Part shown: positions 9,783 to 17,561 of the stretch, in pieces
How the letters are laid out: each line of letters opens with the position of its first letter
How positions within the stretch are numbered: the first letter of the stretch is position 1
Source: Synechococcaceae cyanobacterium
GTDB taxonomy: Bacteria; Cyanobacteriota; Cyanobacteriia; PCC-6307; Cyanobiaceae
Assembly (NCBI GenBank): GCA_947378425.1
Contig: CANCJV010000045.1
Location: 1-32,021, forward strand
DNA length: 32,021 bases
Reading direction: 5' to 3'
The notes under the pieces: model-generated
Seen by the model: the letters and a program-made list of their open reading frames with translations, nothing else
The model's database searches: none
Told to the model about the DNA's origin: nothing
Position numbers and translations under genes: made by a program

Positions 9783-10233
9783 AAGGTGGGGGGACCAGAT
9801 CGGGGGTGCCGAGCGGCTGGCCCCGGGGAGCCAGATCGGGGTTGACCTTGGCCAGGCGCATCAACATCGCCAGAAAGGGCGACCAGACGAAGCCCAGCAC
9901 CACCGCCGCCAGCAGAATTTTCAGCGGCAGCGGCCAACCACCCTGGCGCTGGGGCGGCGACGCTTCCCCTGGGGACGTTGCCCTTGGAGACGCTGCCTTT
10001 GGAGACGTCGCCATTGAGGGAGCCACGGCGCCCTCAGGCCCACGATCGGAATCAGGCACCACGTCCCCGCACGACTGCGTCCATGATGATCCCTGCAGAT
10101 CAGCAGGATTCACCGCAGCGTCGACTGTCTGAGGCGCCAGGGGTGATGGTGCCGCCAACCTGCCGGAGCCAGCACTGATCAAGGTCGGCAGCGATGGCGT
10201 CACCGACCTTCGCCGTCCTGTCAGCCCAGGCAT
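9724..10233 (-). CDS. Hypothetical one-TM protein with Ser/Pro/Ala repeat
   Basis: This minus-strand frame of 169 aa begins at the ATG at 10233 with a good GGAGG (complement of 10242-10246) 8 nt upstream, directly after the stop of the binding-protein gene, which suggests co-translation. Residues 1-75 are polar. A Ser-Pro-Ala repeat follows, encoded by four 15-nt units. Next comes one strong membrane segment ([16 protein letters not shown], about residues 107-130) with a positively charged flank, and then a Pro/Gly-rich tail. No family is recognised. The last 59 nt are antisense to the RND gene. The ribosome-binding site and membrane segment support a real gene; the low-complexity ends argue for caution. 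Confidence 0.55.
   Translation of the reverse strand: MPGLTGRRRSVTPSLPTLISAGSGRLAAPSPLAPQTVDAAVNPADLQGSSWTQSCGDVVPDSDRGPEGAVAPSMATSPKAASPRATSPGEASPPQRQGGWPLPLKILLAAVVLGFVWSPFLAMLMRLAKVNPDLAPRGQPLGTPDLVPPPFTPGGAPAAGGRRSPAPSP
9959..10018. repeat. Four-unit 15-nt tandem repeat
   Basis: The unit begins with GACG at 9959, 9974, 9989 and 10004 and follows GACGYTGCCCTTGGA with substitutions. It keeps the reading frame of the minus-strand small protein, giving a repeated five-residue Ser-Pro-Ala motif. Such a repeat could vary in copy number between strains. Confidence 0.7.
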
Positions 10234-10248
10234 CACCCCAACCTCCGC

Positions 10249-11346
10249 CTACTGATCCCGCCCGTTCACCACCCGGATGCCGGTATTGAATCGCTCCATG
10301 GTCGGCGCCCCCAGCCCCAGCTGCCACAGCGCCACCACCGACCAGTAGCCCTGGGCCACGGGCCGGGTGGCGGAGGTGGAATCCACCACCCCCTGACGAA
10401 TCCATTCCAGGGTTTCGGGTAAATCGTCGATCGCCACCACCTTGACCTTGCCCTGCAGCCCCAGGCTCTTGAGGGCCCGGGCAATGCCGATGGCGCCACC
10501 GGCGTCGGCCGTGACCCAGCCGCGCACGGCCGGATGGGCCGCCATGGTGAGGCGGGCCTGGCGCTCGGCCTCGTCGATGCTGTCATTGTCGGCCGGAGCG
10601 GCCACCACCTGGATGCCGGGGAAGCGGGCGAACACCTCGCGATGGCAGCGCACCCGGATCGCATGGTTCGGTGCCGTCGGCACCCCCTGCAGGATCGCCA
10701 CCTCGCCCTTGCCCTCCAGCAGCACCGCCAGGCGCTCGGAGTCGATGCGGGCCTGGATGCAGAAGTCGTTGCCGATGCTGGGCAGCCCCAGGCCCTCCGG
10801 GCCGACGGAATCAAACACCGTCAGCGGGATGTGGGCGCTGATCGCCTTCTCCAGCAGGGGCCTGAGGCTGGGGCCATCGAGCAGATCGATCGTGATGCCA
10901 CTGGGACGGCTGGCGATGGCCGCCTCCAGGATCGCCGCCTGCTCGGCCACATCCGCCCTGGAGGGAGGCCGGTACTCAATCGTCACCGCCCGGCCCGTCT
11001 GACGCTCGACCATGGCGGCGGCCTGCAGGGCTCCCTGGCGCACCAGGTCGAACCAGGGATGGGGCAGCTTGGGGATCAGCACGAAGCGCAGCGGCGCCCC
11101 CGTCTTCTGACCCCGCCCTGGCACAGCCGCCAGCGGCACGGCCGCCAGCGCTGAGGCCGCCACCCGAGGGGCCCCTGAACCGGCCGATGCCGGCGCCGCC
11201 ACGGCCCCAGTCACCGCCGCGGCCACTGGCAGCAGTGCCGGCGCCAGCCCCAGGGCGCCACCGCCAAGTACCGCCAGCCCCAGGCCCACAAGCCGGCGGC
11301 GGCGGGCAGCCCGCATCACCCCGATCCCGACGCACTTGCCTGCCAT
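10249..11346 (-). CDS. Periplasmic sugar-binding-like protein (RbsB / Peripla_BP_4 type)
   Basis: The 365-aa product has an Arg-rich N-terminus and a hydrophobic export signal (LVGLGLAVLGGGALGLA) followed by a long Ala/Gly linker. A type I periplasmic-binding fold (about residues 85-365) follows: FVLIPKLPHPWFDLVRQGAL opens domain 1, and the segment DLLDGPSLRPLLEKAISAHIP, the stretch VTADAGGAIGIARALK and AIDDLPETL match ribose/galactose-type binding proteins. It should bind a small polyol or sugar in the periplasm. No permease or ATPase gene is nearby, so it may serve a distant transporter or a sensor. It diverges from the DhaK-DhaL kinase gene, which hints at a triose, tetrulose or polyol ligand; that is inference only. 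Translation may instead start at the ATG at 11316. Confidence 0.85.
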   Translation of the reverse strand: MAGKCVGIGVMRAARRRRLVGLGLAVLGGGALGLAPALLPVAAAVTGAVAAPASAGSGAPRVAASALAAVPLAAVPGRGQKTGAPLRFVLIPKLPHPWFDLVRQGALQAAAMVERQTGRAVTIEYRPPSRADVAEQAAILEAAIASRPSGITIDLLDGPSLRPLLEKAISAHIPLTVFDSVGPEGLGLPSIGNDFCIQARIDSERLAVLLEGKGEVAILQGVPTAPNHAIRVRCHREVFARFPGIQVVAAPADNDSIDEAERQARLTMAAHPAVRGWVTADAGGAIGIARALKSLGLQGKVKVVAIDDLPETLEWIRQGVVDSTSATRPVAQGYWSVVALWQLGLGAPTMERFNTGIRVVNGRDQ

Positions 11347-11527
11347 GTCCCTGTCGCGGATGTCGAGTCGCCCCAGCTTCGGCCAGAGCGACCGCGGTTC
11401 CAGCAGCCAGCGTTCGTCTGATACCCACAGTCATCGATGCGCCGAGGGGCCCTCGCCACGATCCCCGGCCTCCCCTGCTGACACCGGCCAGCCGGCACGC
11501 CTGCGACCATGACCTGCGTCGTCGGTG

Positions 11528-11565
11528 CCCCCAGGGGGGGGGTGCCCCCGGGCGGTACCCCTGGG
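11528..11565 (+). promoter_or_regulatory. GC-rich hairpin in the dhaKL leader
   Basis: CCCAGGGG (11530-11537) and CCCCTGGG (11558-11565) are perfect inverted repeats enclosing a G9 run (11534-11542) and a C5 run. It lies about 50 nt upstream of the kinase start. It could affect translation or be an attenuator-like structure. No known motif is recognised. Confidence 0.3.
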
Positions 11566-11617
11566 ACGCCCTCCCTAGCCTGCGCCAGTCCCCAGCCCTG
11601 CCTTCGCGGCCGCCGCC

Positions 11618-13372
11618 ATGACGTCGTTGATCACCGATGCCGCCAGCTTCCGCGATCAGGCCCTCGAGGGTTTCGTCGCCAGCCATCGCCGCCATGTGCG
11701 GGCCGTCGATGGCGGCGTCGCGCGGAGCAGCGCCCTGGCCCCGGGCCAGGTGGCCCTGGTGGTCGGTGGCGGCTCGGGCCACTATCCGGCCTTTGCCGGC
11801 CTGGTGGGGGAGGGCCTGGCCAGCGGCGCCGTCTGCGGCAACATCTTCGCCTCCCCCGCCGCCGGCCAGGTGCAGCGGGTCAGCCGCGCGGTGGAGCAAG
11901 GGGCCGGCGTGCTGCTGGCCTTCGGCAACTATGCCGGCGACGTGCTGCAGTTCAGCCTGGGGGCGGAGCGGCTGCGGGCCGAAGGAGTAGACGTCCGCAT
12001 CGTCACGGTGACCGACGACATCGCCAGTGCCCCGCCCGAACAGAAGCAGCTGCGTCGCGGCATCGCCGGTGGCCTGGCGGTCTACAAGGTGGCCGGCGCC
12101 GCCGCCGCTGCCGGCCGCGATCTCGAGGCCGTGATGGCCCTGGCCAGCCGTGCCAACGACCGGGTGCGCAGTCTCGGGGTGGCCTTCAGCGGCTGCACCC
12201 TGCCGGGGGCCGAGGTGCCCTTGTTCACCGTTCCAGCGGGCCGCATGGCCGTCGGCATGGGGCTCCACGGCGAACCGGGACTGGGCGAGCAGGAGCTTCC
12301 CGATGCCGAGGGGCTGGCGAGCCTGCTCGTGTCCCAGCTGCTGGCGGAAGTGCCCGACGGCGTCAGCCTCGAACGGGACCGGGCCGTGGTGCTGCTCAAC
12401 GGCCTCGGCCTCTGCAAGGACGAGGAGCTGTTCGTGGTCTTCGCCGCCGTGGCCCGCCGGCTCGAAGCGGCCGGCGTCGAGATCGCCGACAGCGAATGCG
12501 GTGAGCTGGTGACCAGCCTGGACATGGCCGGCCTGTCCCTGAGCCTGTTCTGGGTCGACGACGAGCTGCTGCAGCTGTGGCAAGCCCCGGCCGACAGCGC
12601 CGCCTACCGCCGCACGGGCACGGCGCCACCGGCCGCGGGCCACGGTGGCCACCGCCAGGGCACTCCGGCCCGGGGGGCCACCCCCCCCGGTCGCGCCCCA
12701 GCGGCCGCCCTCTCGCCCCGCGGCCAAGCCGAAGCCCTCGCCCTGGCCGCCCCCGTGCTGGAGCGGCTGCAGCGGCTGCACCGCGCCTTGGTGGAGGCCG
12801 AGCCGGAACTGGGCCGTCTCGACGCCCAGGCCGGCGACGGGGATCACGGCCTCGGCATGGTGCGCGGCGCCGCTGGTGCCGTGGCCGCCGCCGAGCGGCT
12901 GCAGGCCGATGGCGGCGACGCCGTGGCCTTGCTGCTGGCGTCGGCCGAAGCCTGGAGTGAACAGGGAGGCGGCACCTCCGGGGCCCTCTGGGGCACCGGA
13001 CTGGAGGCCGCAGCTCAAGCCCTGGCTCAGGCCCTGGCCGAGCCCGGCGGCAACCGGGGCGAGGCGGTCGCCGCAGCCCTGGATGGGGCGCTGGCGGCGG
13101 TGAAGCAGCGGGGCAAGGCCGAGCCCGGCGACAAGACCCTGGTCGATGCCCTCCAGCCCCTGGCCGTGCAGTTCCGCGCCGCGATCGCGGACGGCGCCGA
13201 CCTAGCGGAGGCCTGGCGGCTGGCGGCGGCGGCGGCTACCGCTGCCGCCGCCGCCAGCGCCGAGCTGATGCCCAGGCTGGGCCGGGCCCGGCCCCATGCC
13301 GAGCGCAGCCTCGGCCACGCCGACGCCGGCGCCACCTCCCTGGCCCTCTGCGCCCGGGCCGTGCAGCCCTGA
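11618..13372 (+). CDS. Single-chain DhaK-DhaL kinase (dihydroxyacetone/tetrulose kinase family)
   Basis: The 584-aa protein fuses a substrate domain (DhaK, about 1-330) and an ATP domain (DhaL, about 375-584), as in the ATP-dependent Citrobacter-type kinases (about 550 aa). DhaK shows GGGSGHYP (H55), NYAGDVLQF, and GLHGEPG with H217 at the place of the histidine that binds dihydroxyacetone covalently. DhaL shows the Mg-ATP Asp cluster in DAQAGDGDHG (D402, D407, D409) and QGGGTSGALWG. Family members with the SGHYPAF variant include kinases for erythrulose, so the substrate may be dihydroxyacetone or a four-carbon ketose. A Gly/Pro/Ala-rich linker (about 335-370) joins the halves. The start ATG at 11618 fits domain alignment but has no clear ribosome-binding site. 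The P-type ATPase gene begins 4 nt after the stop, so the two are probably co-translated. Confidence 0.92.
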   Translation: MTSLITDAASFRDQALEGFVASHRRHVRAVDGGVARSSALAPGQVALVVGGGSGHYPAFAGLVGEGLASGAVCGNIFASPAAGQVQRVSRAVEQGAGVLLAFGNYAGDVLQFSLGAERLRAEGVDVRIVTVTDDIASAPPEQKQLRRGIAGGLAVYKVAGAAAAAGRDLEAVMALASRANDRVRSLGVAFSGCTLPGAEVPLFTVPAGRMAVGMGLHGEPGLGEQELPDAEGLASLLVSQLLAEVPDGVSLERDRAVVLLNGLGLCKDEELFVVFAAVARRLEAAGVEIADSECGELVTSLDMAGLSLSLFWVDDELLQLWQAPADSAAYRRTGTAPPAAGHGGHRQGTPARGATPPGRAPAAALSPRGQAEALALAAPVLERLQRLHRALVEAEPELGRLDAQAGDGDHGLGMVRGAAGAVAAAERLQADGGDAVALLLASAEAWSEQGGGTSGALWGTGLEAAAQALAQALAEPGGNRGEAVAAALDGALAAVKQRGKAEPGDKTLVDALQPLAVQFRAAIADGADLAEAWRLAAAAATAAAAASAELMPRLGRARPHAERSLGHADAGATSLALCARAVQP

Positions 13373-13376
13373 TCGC

Positions 13377-16244
13377 ATGGAACTCTCCGCCAGCCAACCG
13401 ATCTGGTCCCTGCCGGTCGAGCAGGTGTATGCGGCCCTGCAGAGCGATCCCCAGGGCCTGAGCCAGGCCGAGGCCCACCGGCGCCTGCTCCGCTACGGAG
13501 CCAACCGGCTGCCGCCCCAGAAACGCCGGCCGCTGCTGTTGCGCTTCCTCGATCAGATGGTGCACTTCATGGCCCTGCTGCTCTGGATCGCCGGCGCCCT
13601 GGCCTTCGCCGCCGGCACGCCGCAGCTGGGCTGGGCCATCTGGTCGGTGGTGCTGATCAACGGCGTCTTCTCCTTCTGGCAGGAGTTCCAGGCGGAGCGC
13701 ACCCTGGCCGCCCTGACCCGCTCCCTGCCCCGGCAGGTGCAGGCCTGGCGCGACGGCCAGCTGGGCTTTCTGCCGGCCGAGGAGCTGGTCAGCGGCGATC
13801 GGCTGCTGCTGGAGGAGGGCGACCGGGTACCGGCCGATTGCCGCCTGGTGGTCGCCCATGACCTCTGCCTAGATCTCTCGGTGCTCACCGGCGAATCCCT
13901 GCCGGTGGCCCGCCACAGCGATGCGGTGGCCAGCGATCCGGCCCGGATGCGGATCGCCAGTGCCGAGCGGCCGAATCTGGTGCTGGCGGGCAGTGCGATC
14001 GCCTCCGGTCGCGGTGAGGCGATCGTCTACGCCACCGGCGCCGAGACCGAATTCGGCCAGGTGGCCCACCTGGCCGCCGGCACCCGCCGGGCCGTCAGCA
14101 CCCTGGAGCAGCAGGTGGCCCGCATCGTGCACACGATCACCCTGATCGCGCTCTCCACCGGGCTGATCAGCTTCGGATTGAGCGTGATGTTCGTCGGCAT
14201 GGCACCGATGGAAAGCCTGGTGTTCGCCGTGGGCATCATCGTGGCCTTCGTGCCCGAGGGCCTGCTGCCCCAGGTCACCCTGACCCTGGCCCTGAATGTG
14301 CAGCGCATGGCGCGCCGCCAGGCCCTGGTGCGACGCCTCTCGGCGGTGGAGACCCTGGGCTCGGTGAGCGTGATCTGCAGTGACAAGACCGGCACCCTCA
14401 CCAGCAATCGCATGGCGGTGGAGCAGACCTGGCTGCCCGGCAGCCAGGCGGACCAGGAGGATCGGCTCAACCCCCTGCTGCTGCGCTGCGCCGCCCTCTG
14501 CAGCAATGCCCGCCTGGAGCGCGAAGCGACGGTGGCCGGCAGCGAAGCCGATCGGCCCTGGCGCGCCATCGGCGATCCCACCGAAACGGCGATGCTGCTG
14601 GCGGCGGCCGCCGCCGGGCTGATCCCTTCCGAGCTGCAACACCACCACCGGCGCCAGCGCGAAATCCCCTTCGACTCCCATCGCCGCCGCATGACGGTGC
14701 TGGTGGAGTGGTCACCGGGAGATGACGACCTGCCCGTCGCCGTTTCCCCTGTCATCGCTCCGGTTAGCGATGCCGGGCCCCTGCTGACGATCACCAAGGG
14801 TGCCCCGCTGGAGGTGCTGCAGAGCTGTGGTGGCTGGATCACGGCGGCGGGGGCGATCTCGCTCAATGAGGCGATGCGGCAGCAGGTGGTGCGTGCCAAC
14901 GACAATCTGGCCAGCAAGGGCTACCGGGTGATCGCCGTGGCGATCCGACCCGGCGACGAGAGCCTGCGGGCTGTGGAGCCGGAAGCGCTGGAAAGCGAGC
15001 TGCTGTTCCTCGGGCTGCTGGGGCTCTACGACCCACCGCGCCCGGAGGTGGCGGACGCCATTCGCCAGTGCCAGGAGGCAGGAATCAAGGTGACGATGGT
15101 GACGGGCGACTACGGACTCACCGCCCAGGCAATCGCGCGCCAGATCGGCCTGCTGGCAGCACCCGAGCATGTCGGCGGCAGCTTCGGCCACCAGGGAGAT
15201 CAGGCCGACCCGGTGCGGGTGATCGATGGCGGCACCCTCGATCTGATCAGCGATCTGCAACTGCGCCAGCTGCTCAAATACCGCCACCGGCTCGTGTTCG
15301 CCCGCATGGCGCCGGAGCAGAAGCTGCGGCTCGTGCAGGCCTACCGCGCCCTCGGGGAAGTCGTGGCCGTCACCGGCGACGGCGTCAACGACGCCCCGGC
15401 CCTGCGGGCCGCCGATGTCGGCCTGGCCATGGGCATCAGCGGCACCGATGTGGCCCGGGAAGCCGCCGACATCGTGCTGCTCGACGACAACTTTGCCACC
15501 ATCGTCGCGGCCATTCACTACGGCAGGGGCGTCGTCAACAACATCCGCAAGTTCATCACCTACATCCTGGTCGCCAATGTCTCGGAAGCGGCGCCGTTCC
15601 TGGCGATGGTCGCCCTGAAACTGCCGGCGGCCCTGACGGTGCTGCAGATCCTGGCGGTGGATCTGGGCACCGACATCCTGCCGGCCCTGGGACTGGGCGC
15701 CGAATCGCCGGAGCCGGGCGTGATGCGCCTGGCTCCCCGCCCCCGGGGTCAGGCCCTGCTGGATCGGGCCGTGATGACGCGCTCCTACCTGGTGCTCGGT
15801 CTGGCGGAGGCCCTCACGGCGATGGGCGGCTACCTGCTGGTCTGGCGGCACCACGGCGTCGGCCTGGCGGAGCTGCAGCAGCTGGCCCCCCAGCTGCTGC
15901 ATCACACCGCCCCGGCGGCGGTGCTGGCGATTCAGCAGCAGGCCGCCACCGTCACCTTCTGCCTGATCGTGGCGGGCCAGATGGGAGCCCTGCTCGCCTG
16001 CCGCAGCGACCGGCAGCCGTTCTGGAAACAGCTCAGAACACCCAATCGCCTGCTCTGGCTCGGCCTGGTCAGCGAGCCCCTGGTGGCCGGCTCCCTGGTG
16101 CTGATTCCGGCCCTGGCAGCCGCCTTCGGCAATGCGCCGTTCCCGCTGGCCTGGGTGCCGCTGATGGGCCTCTCCACCCTGCTGGTGCTGGCCGCCGACA
16201 CGGCCCACAAGCGCTGGGGCCCCGCCGCCAGGGCGGCCGCCTGA
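13377..16244 (+). CDS. P-type cation ATPase, Na,K-ATPase-like (P2C-like) subgroup
   Basis: The 955-aa protein is a P2-type ATPase. It has an N-terminal cation-ATPase domain, actuator motif LTGESLP, phosphorylated D336 in DKTGTLT, KGAPLEVL in the nucleotide domain, MVTGDYGLTAQAIA, and the hinge VTGDGVNDAPAL, then six C-terminal membrane helices. Several segments match animal Na,K-ATPase rather than Ca pumps: VPEGLLPQVT in TM4 (E294), SAVETLGSVSVICSDK, NVSEAAPFLAM in TM5 (N734, E737) and DLGTDILPALGLGAES in TM6 (D762, D766). The residue before N734 is Ala where Na,K-ATPases have Ser. The likely cargo is Na+, K+ or H+, but Ca2+ cannot be excluded. There is no beta-subunit gene nearby. The ATG at 13377 lies 4 nt after the kinase stop; an upstream in-frame extension lies within the kinase gene and was not used. 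Confidence 0.93.
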   Translation: MELSASQPIWSLPVEQVYAALQSDPQGLSQAEAHRRLLRYGANRLPPQKRRPLLLRFLDQMVHFMALLLWIAGALAFAAGTPQLGWAIWSVVLINGVFSFWQEFQAERTLAALTRSLPRQVQAWRDGQLGFLPAEELVSGDRLLLEEGDRVPADCRLVVAHDLCLDLSVLTGESLPVARHSDAVASDPARMRIASAERPNLVLAGSAIASGRGEAIVYATGAETEFGQVAHLAAGTRRAVSTLEQQVARIVHTITLIALSTGLISFGLSVMFVGMAPMESLVFAVGIIVAFVPEGLLPQVTLTLALNVQRMARRQALVRRLSAVETLGSVSVICSDKTGTLTSNRMAVEQTWLPGSQADQEDRLNPLLLRCAALCSNARLEREATVAGSEADRPWRAIGDPTETAMLLAAAAAGLIPSELQHHHRRQREIPFDSHRRRMTVLVEWSPGDDDLPVAVSPVIAPVSDAGPLLTITKGAPLEVLQSCGGWITAAGAISLNEAMRQQVVRANDNLASKGYRVIAVAIRPGDESLRAVEPEALESELLFLGLLGLYDPPRPEVADAIRQCQEAGIKVTMVTGDYGLTAQAIARQIGLLAAPEHVGGSFGHQGDQADPVRVIDGGTLDLISDLQLRQLLKYRHRLVFARMAPEQKLRLVQAYRALGEVVAVTGDGVNDAPALRAADVGLAMGISGTDVAREAADIVLLDDNFATIVAAIHYGRGVVNNIRKFITYILVANVSEAAPFLAMVALKLPAALTVLQILAVDLGTDILPALGLGAESPEPGVMRLAPRPRGQALLDRAVMTRSYLVLGLAEALTAMGGYLLVWRHHGVGLAELQQLAPQLLHHTAPAAVLAIQQQAATVTFCLIVAGQMGALLACRSDRQPFWKQLRTPNRLLWLGLVSEPLVAGSLVLIPALAAAFGNAPFPLAWVPLMGLSTLLVLAADTAHKRWGPAARAAA

Positions 16245-16246
16245 GC

Positions 16247-17428
16247 TCAGTAGCCCGAGGAGCCCGCCGGCGGCCGGCCTGACGGCTGCTTGGCCAGCCA
16301 GGCCGCCACCGCGATCGGCCGGGGTTCGTCGTAGCCCGGCGGCAACCAGAGATCGCCGGCGCTGGAGGCGAAGTGAATCTGCCAGTGATAGAGCCCCCTG
16401 TAGGCGGCCGGATCGTCCCGCAGCAAGGCGGCGTAGTGGAGCACGGCCCGGCCGTAGTGGTCGCTGTTGTTGTACCCCCACAGGGCCTTGCTGATGTCCT
16501 TCAGGCCACCGCGCCGCACCAGATAGCGGGCGGCCCCGAAGATGGCGCTGCGGGGGTCGCGGATGTCGGTGCCGTTGCCGACGCCGGGCTCGGCCCAGGT
16601 GCTGGGCAGGAACTGCATCGGCCCGCGGGCATCGGCGACGGAGATGCCGTCGATGCGGCCCATGCCCGTTTCCACCAGATTCACCGCCGCCAGCACCTCC
16701 CAGGGAATGCCCGTGGCGGCGGCGGCTTCGCGGTAATAGGCGAGCAGATGGGCGGCCGGCTCCGGCTGGATGATGCGCCAGGCCGGCAGCTGGGCGGGCC
16801 GCTGCCCGCGGGGATGCATGGCGATGAACTCGCGTCGGGCCGCCAGGTGATGGTCGAACACCCCTTGCCAGCGGCCGGGCAGCCGCTCTCTGACGCCCTG
16901 GGCCAGCTCCTTTCGATGGGCCAGCACCCGATAGATCACCTGCTGCTGATGGCCCAGGATCGCCAGCTCCGCCTCGGAGGTGGCCGGCGAACGCAGGGCC
17001 GGCTCGAGGGAGGCCAGCAGGGCCGCGATGGCTCCGGCATCGGCAGGCACCAGCGGATAGCGCAGGCTGGCGGCACGCTGGGTTGAATCGCCGCTCAGCT
17101 CAGCCTGACGCGGTTGGTCGGGGTTCCCGGCTTGATCAGGGTTGCTGCCTGAGCTGGCACTGCTGGCTGGACTGGCAGTGCTGGCTGGATCGCCAGGGCT
17201 GGCGGCGCCGGCGCTGGCGGGCAGGTTCAACGTCGGGGCGGCCGGCGCTGGCGGGGCGGCGGCCGGCATCAACTGCGGCGCGGCGGCGGAGCCGGCGCCA
17301 GACGGGGAGCTCACCGGCTGGGCCCCGGCCCGGGGAGCCAGACCTGGCCGCATCCCACAACCCGAGCCCAGCACCAGGGCAGCGAACCCCAGTCCGAACA
17401 GCAACGGATGGGCGGAAGCCTGGCGCAT
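16247..17428 (-). CDS. Lipoprotein lytic transglycosylase (SLT-like)
   Basis: The 393-aa protein begins with a lipoprotein signal ending in the lipobox LGSGC (C24), which fixes the ATG at 17428 rather than the longer frame. A region rich in Pro, Ala and Ser (about 25-120) separates the lipid anchor from a helical domain (about 125-225). The catalytic SLT-like domain follows, with E253 in NLVETGMGRI, then GPMQFLPSTWA, ARYLVRRGG and ALWGYNNSDHYGRAV. The family cleaves peptidoglycan glycan strands to anhydro-muropeptides in the periplasm. It converges tail-to-tail with the P-type ATPase gene (2 nt between stops) and diverges from the FecR-domain gene, another envelope gene. Confidence 0.9.
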   Translation of the reverse strand: MRQASAHPLLFGLGFAALVLGSGCGMRPGLAPRAGAQPVSSPSGAGSAAAPQLMPAAAPPAPAAPTLNLPASAGAASPGDPASTASPASSASSGSNPDQAGNPDQPRQAELSGDSTQRAASLRYPLVPADAGAIAALLASLEPALRSPATSEAELAILGHQQQVIYRVLAHRKELAQGVRERLPGRWQGVFDHHLAARREFIAMHPRGQRPAQLPAWRIIQPEPAAHLLAYYREAAAATGIPWEVLAAVNLVETGMGRIDGISVADARGPMQFLPSTWAEPGVGNGTDIRDPRSAIFGAARYLVRRGGLKDISKALWGYNNSDHYGRAVLHYAALLRDDPAAYRGLYHWQIHFASSAGDLWLPPGYDEPRPIAVAAWLAKQPSGRPPAGSSGY

Positions 17429-17561
17429 GGATCCGGTCAGCCAGGGACGGGATAACGACGCTACCGTCCGCCCTGGGTGCTGAAGCTCCGGAGTGTCCAA
17501 AGCTCCTCCACCGAGCGGATCGGCAGCCAACAATGGATTTTCAACCCTGAGCCCCATTCCC

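Noticed and set aside
10976-13018. 680-aa minus-strand frame opposite dhaKL
   Set aside because: Gly/Arg/His-rich shadow of the kinase gene; it also runs across the divergent promoter region.
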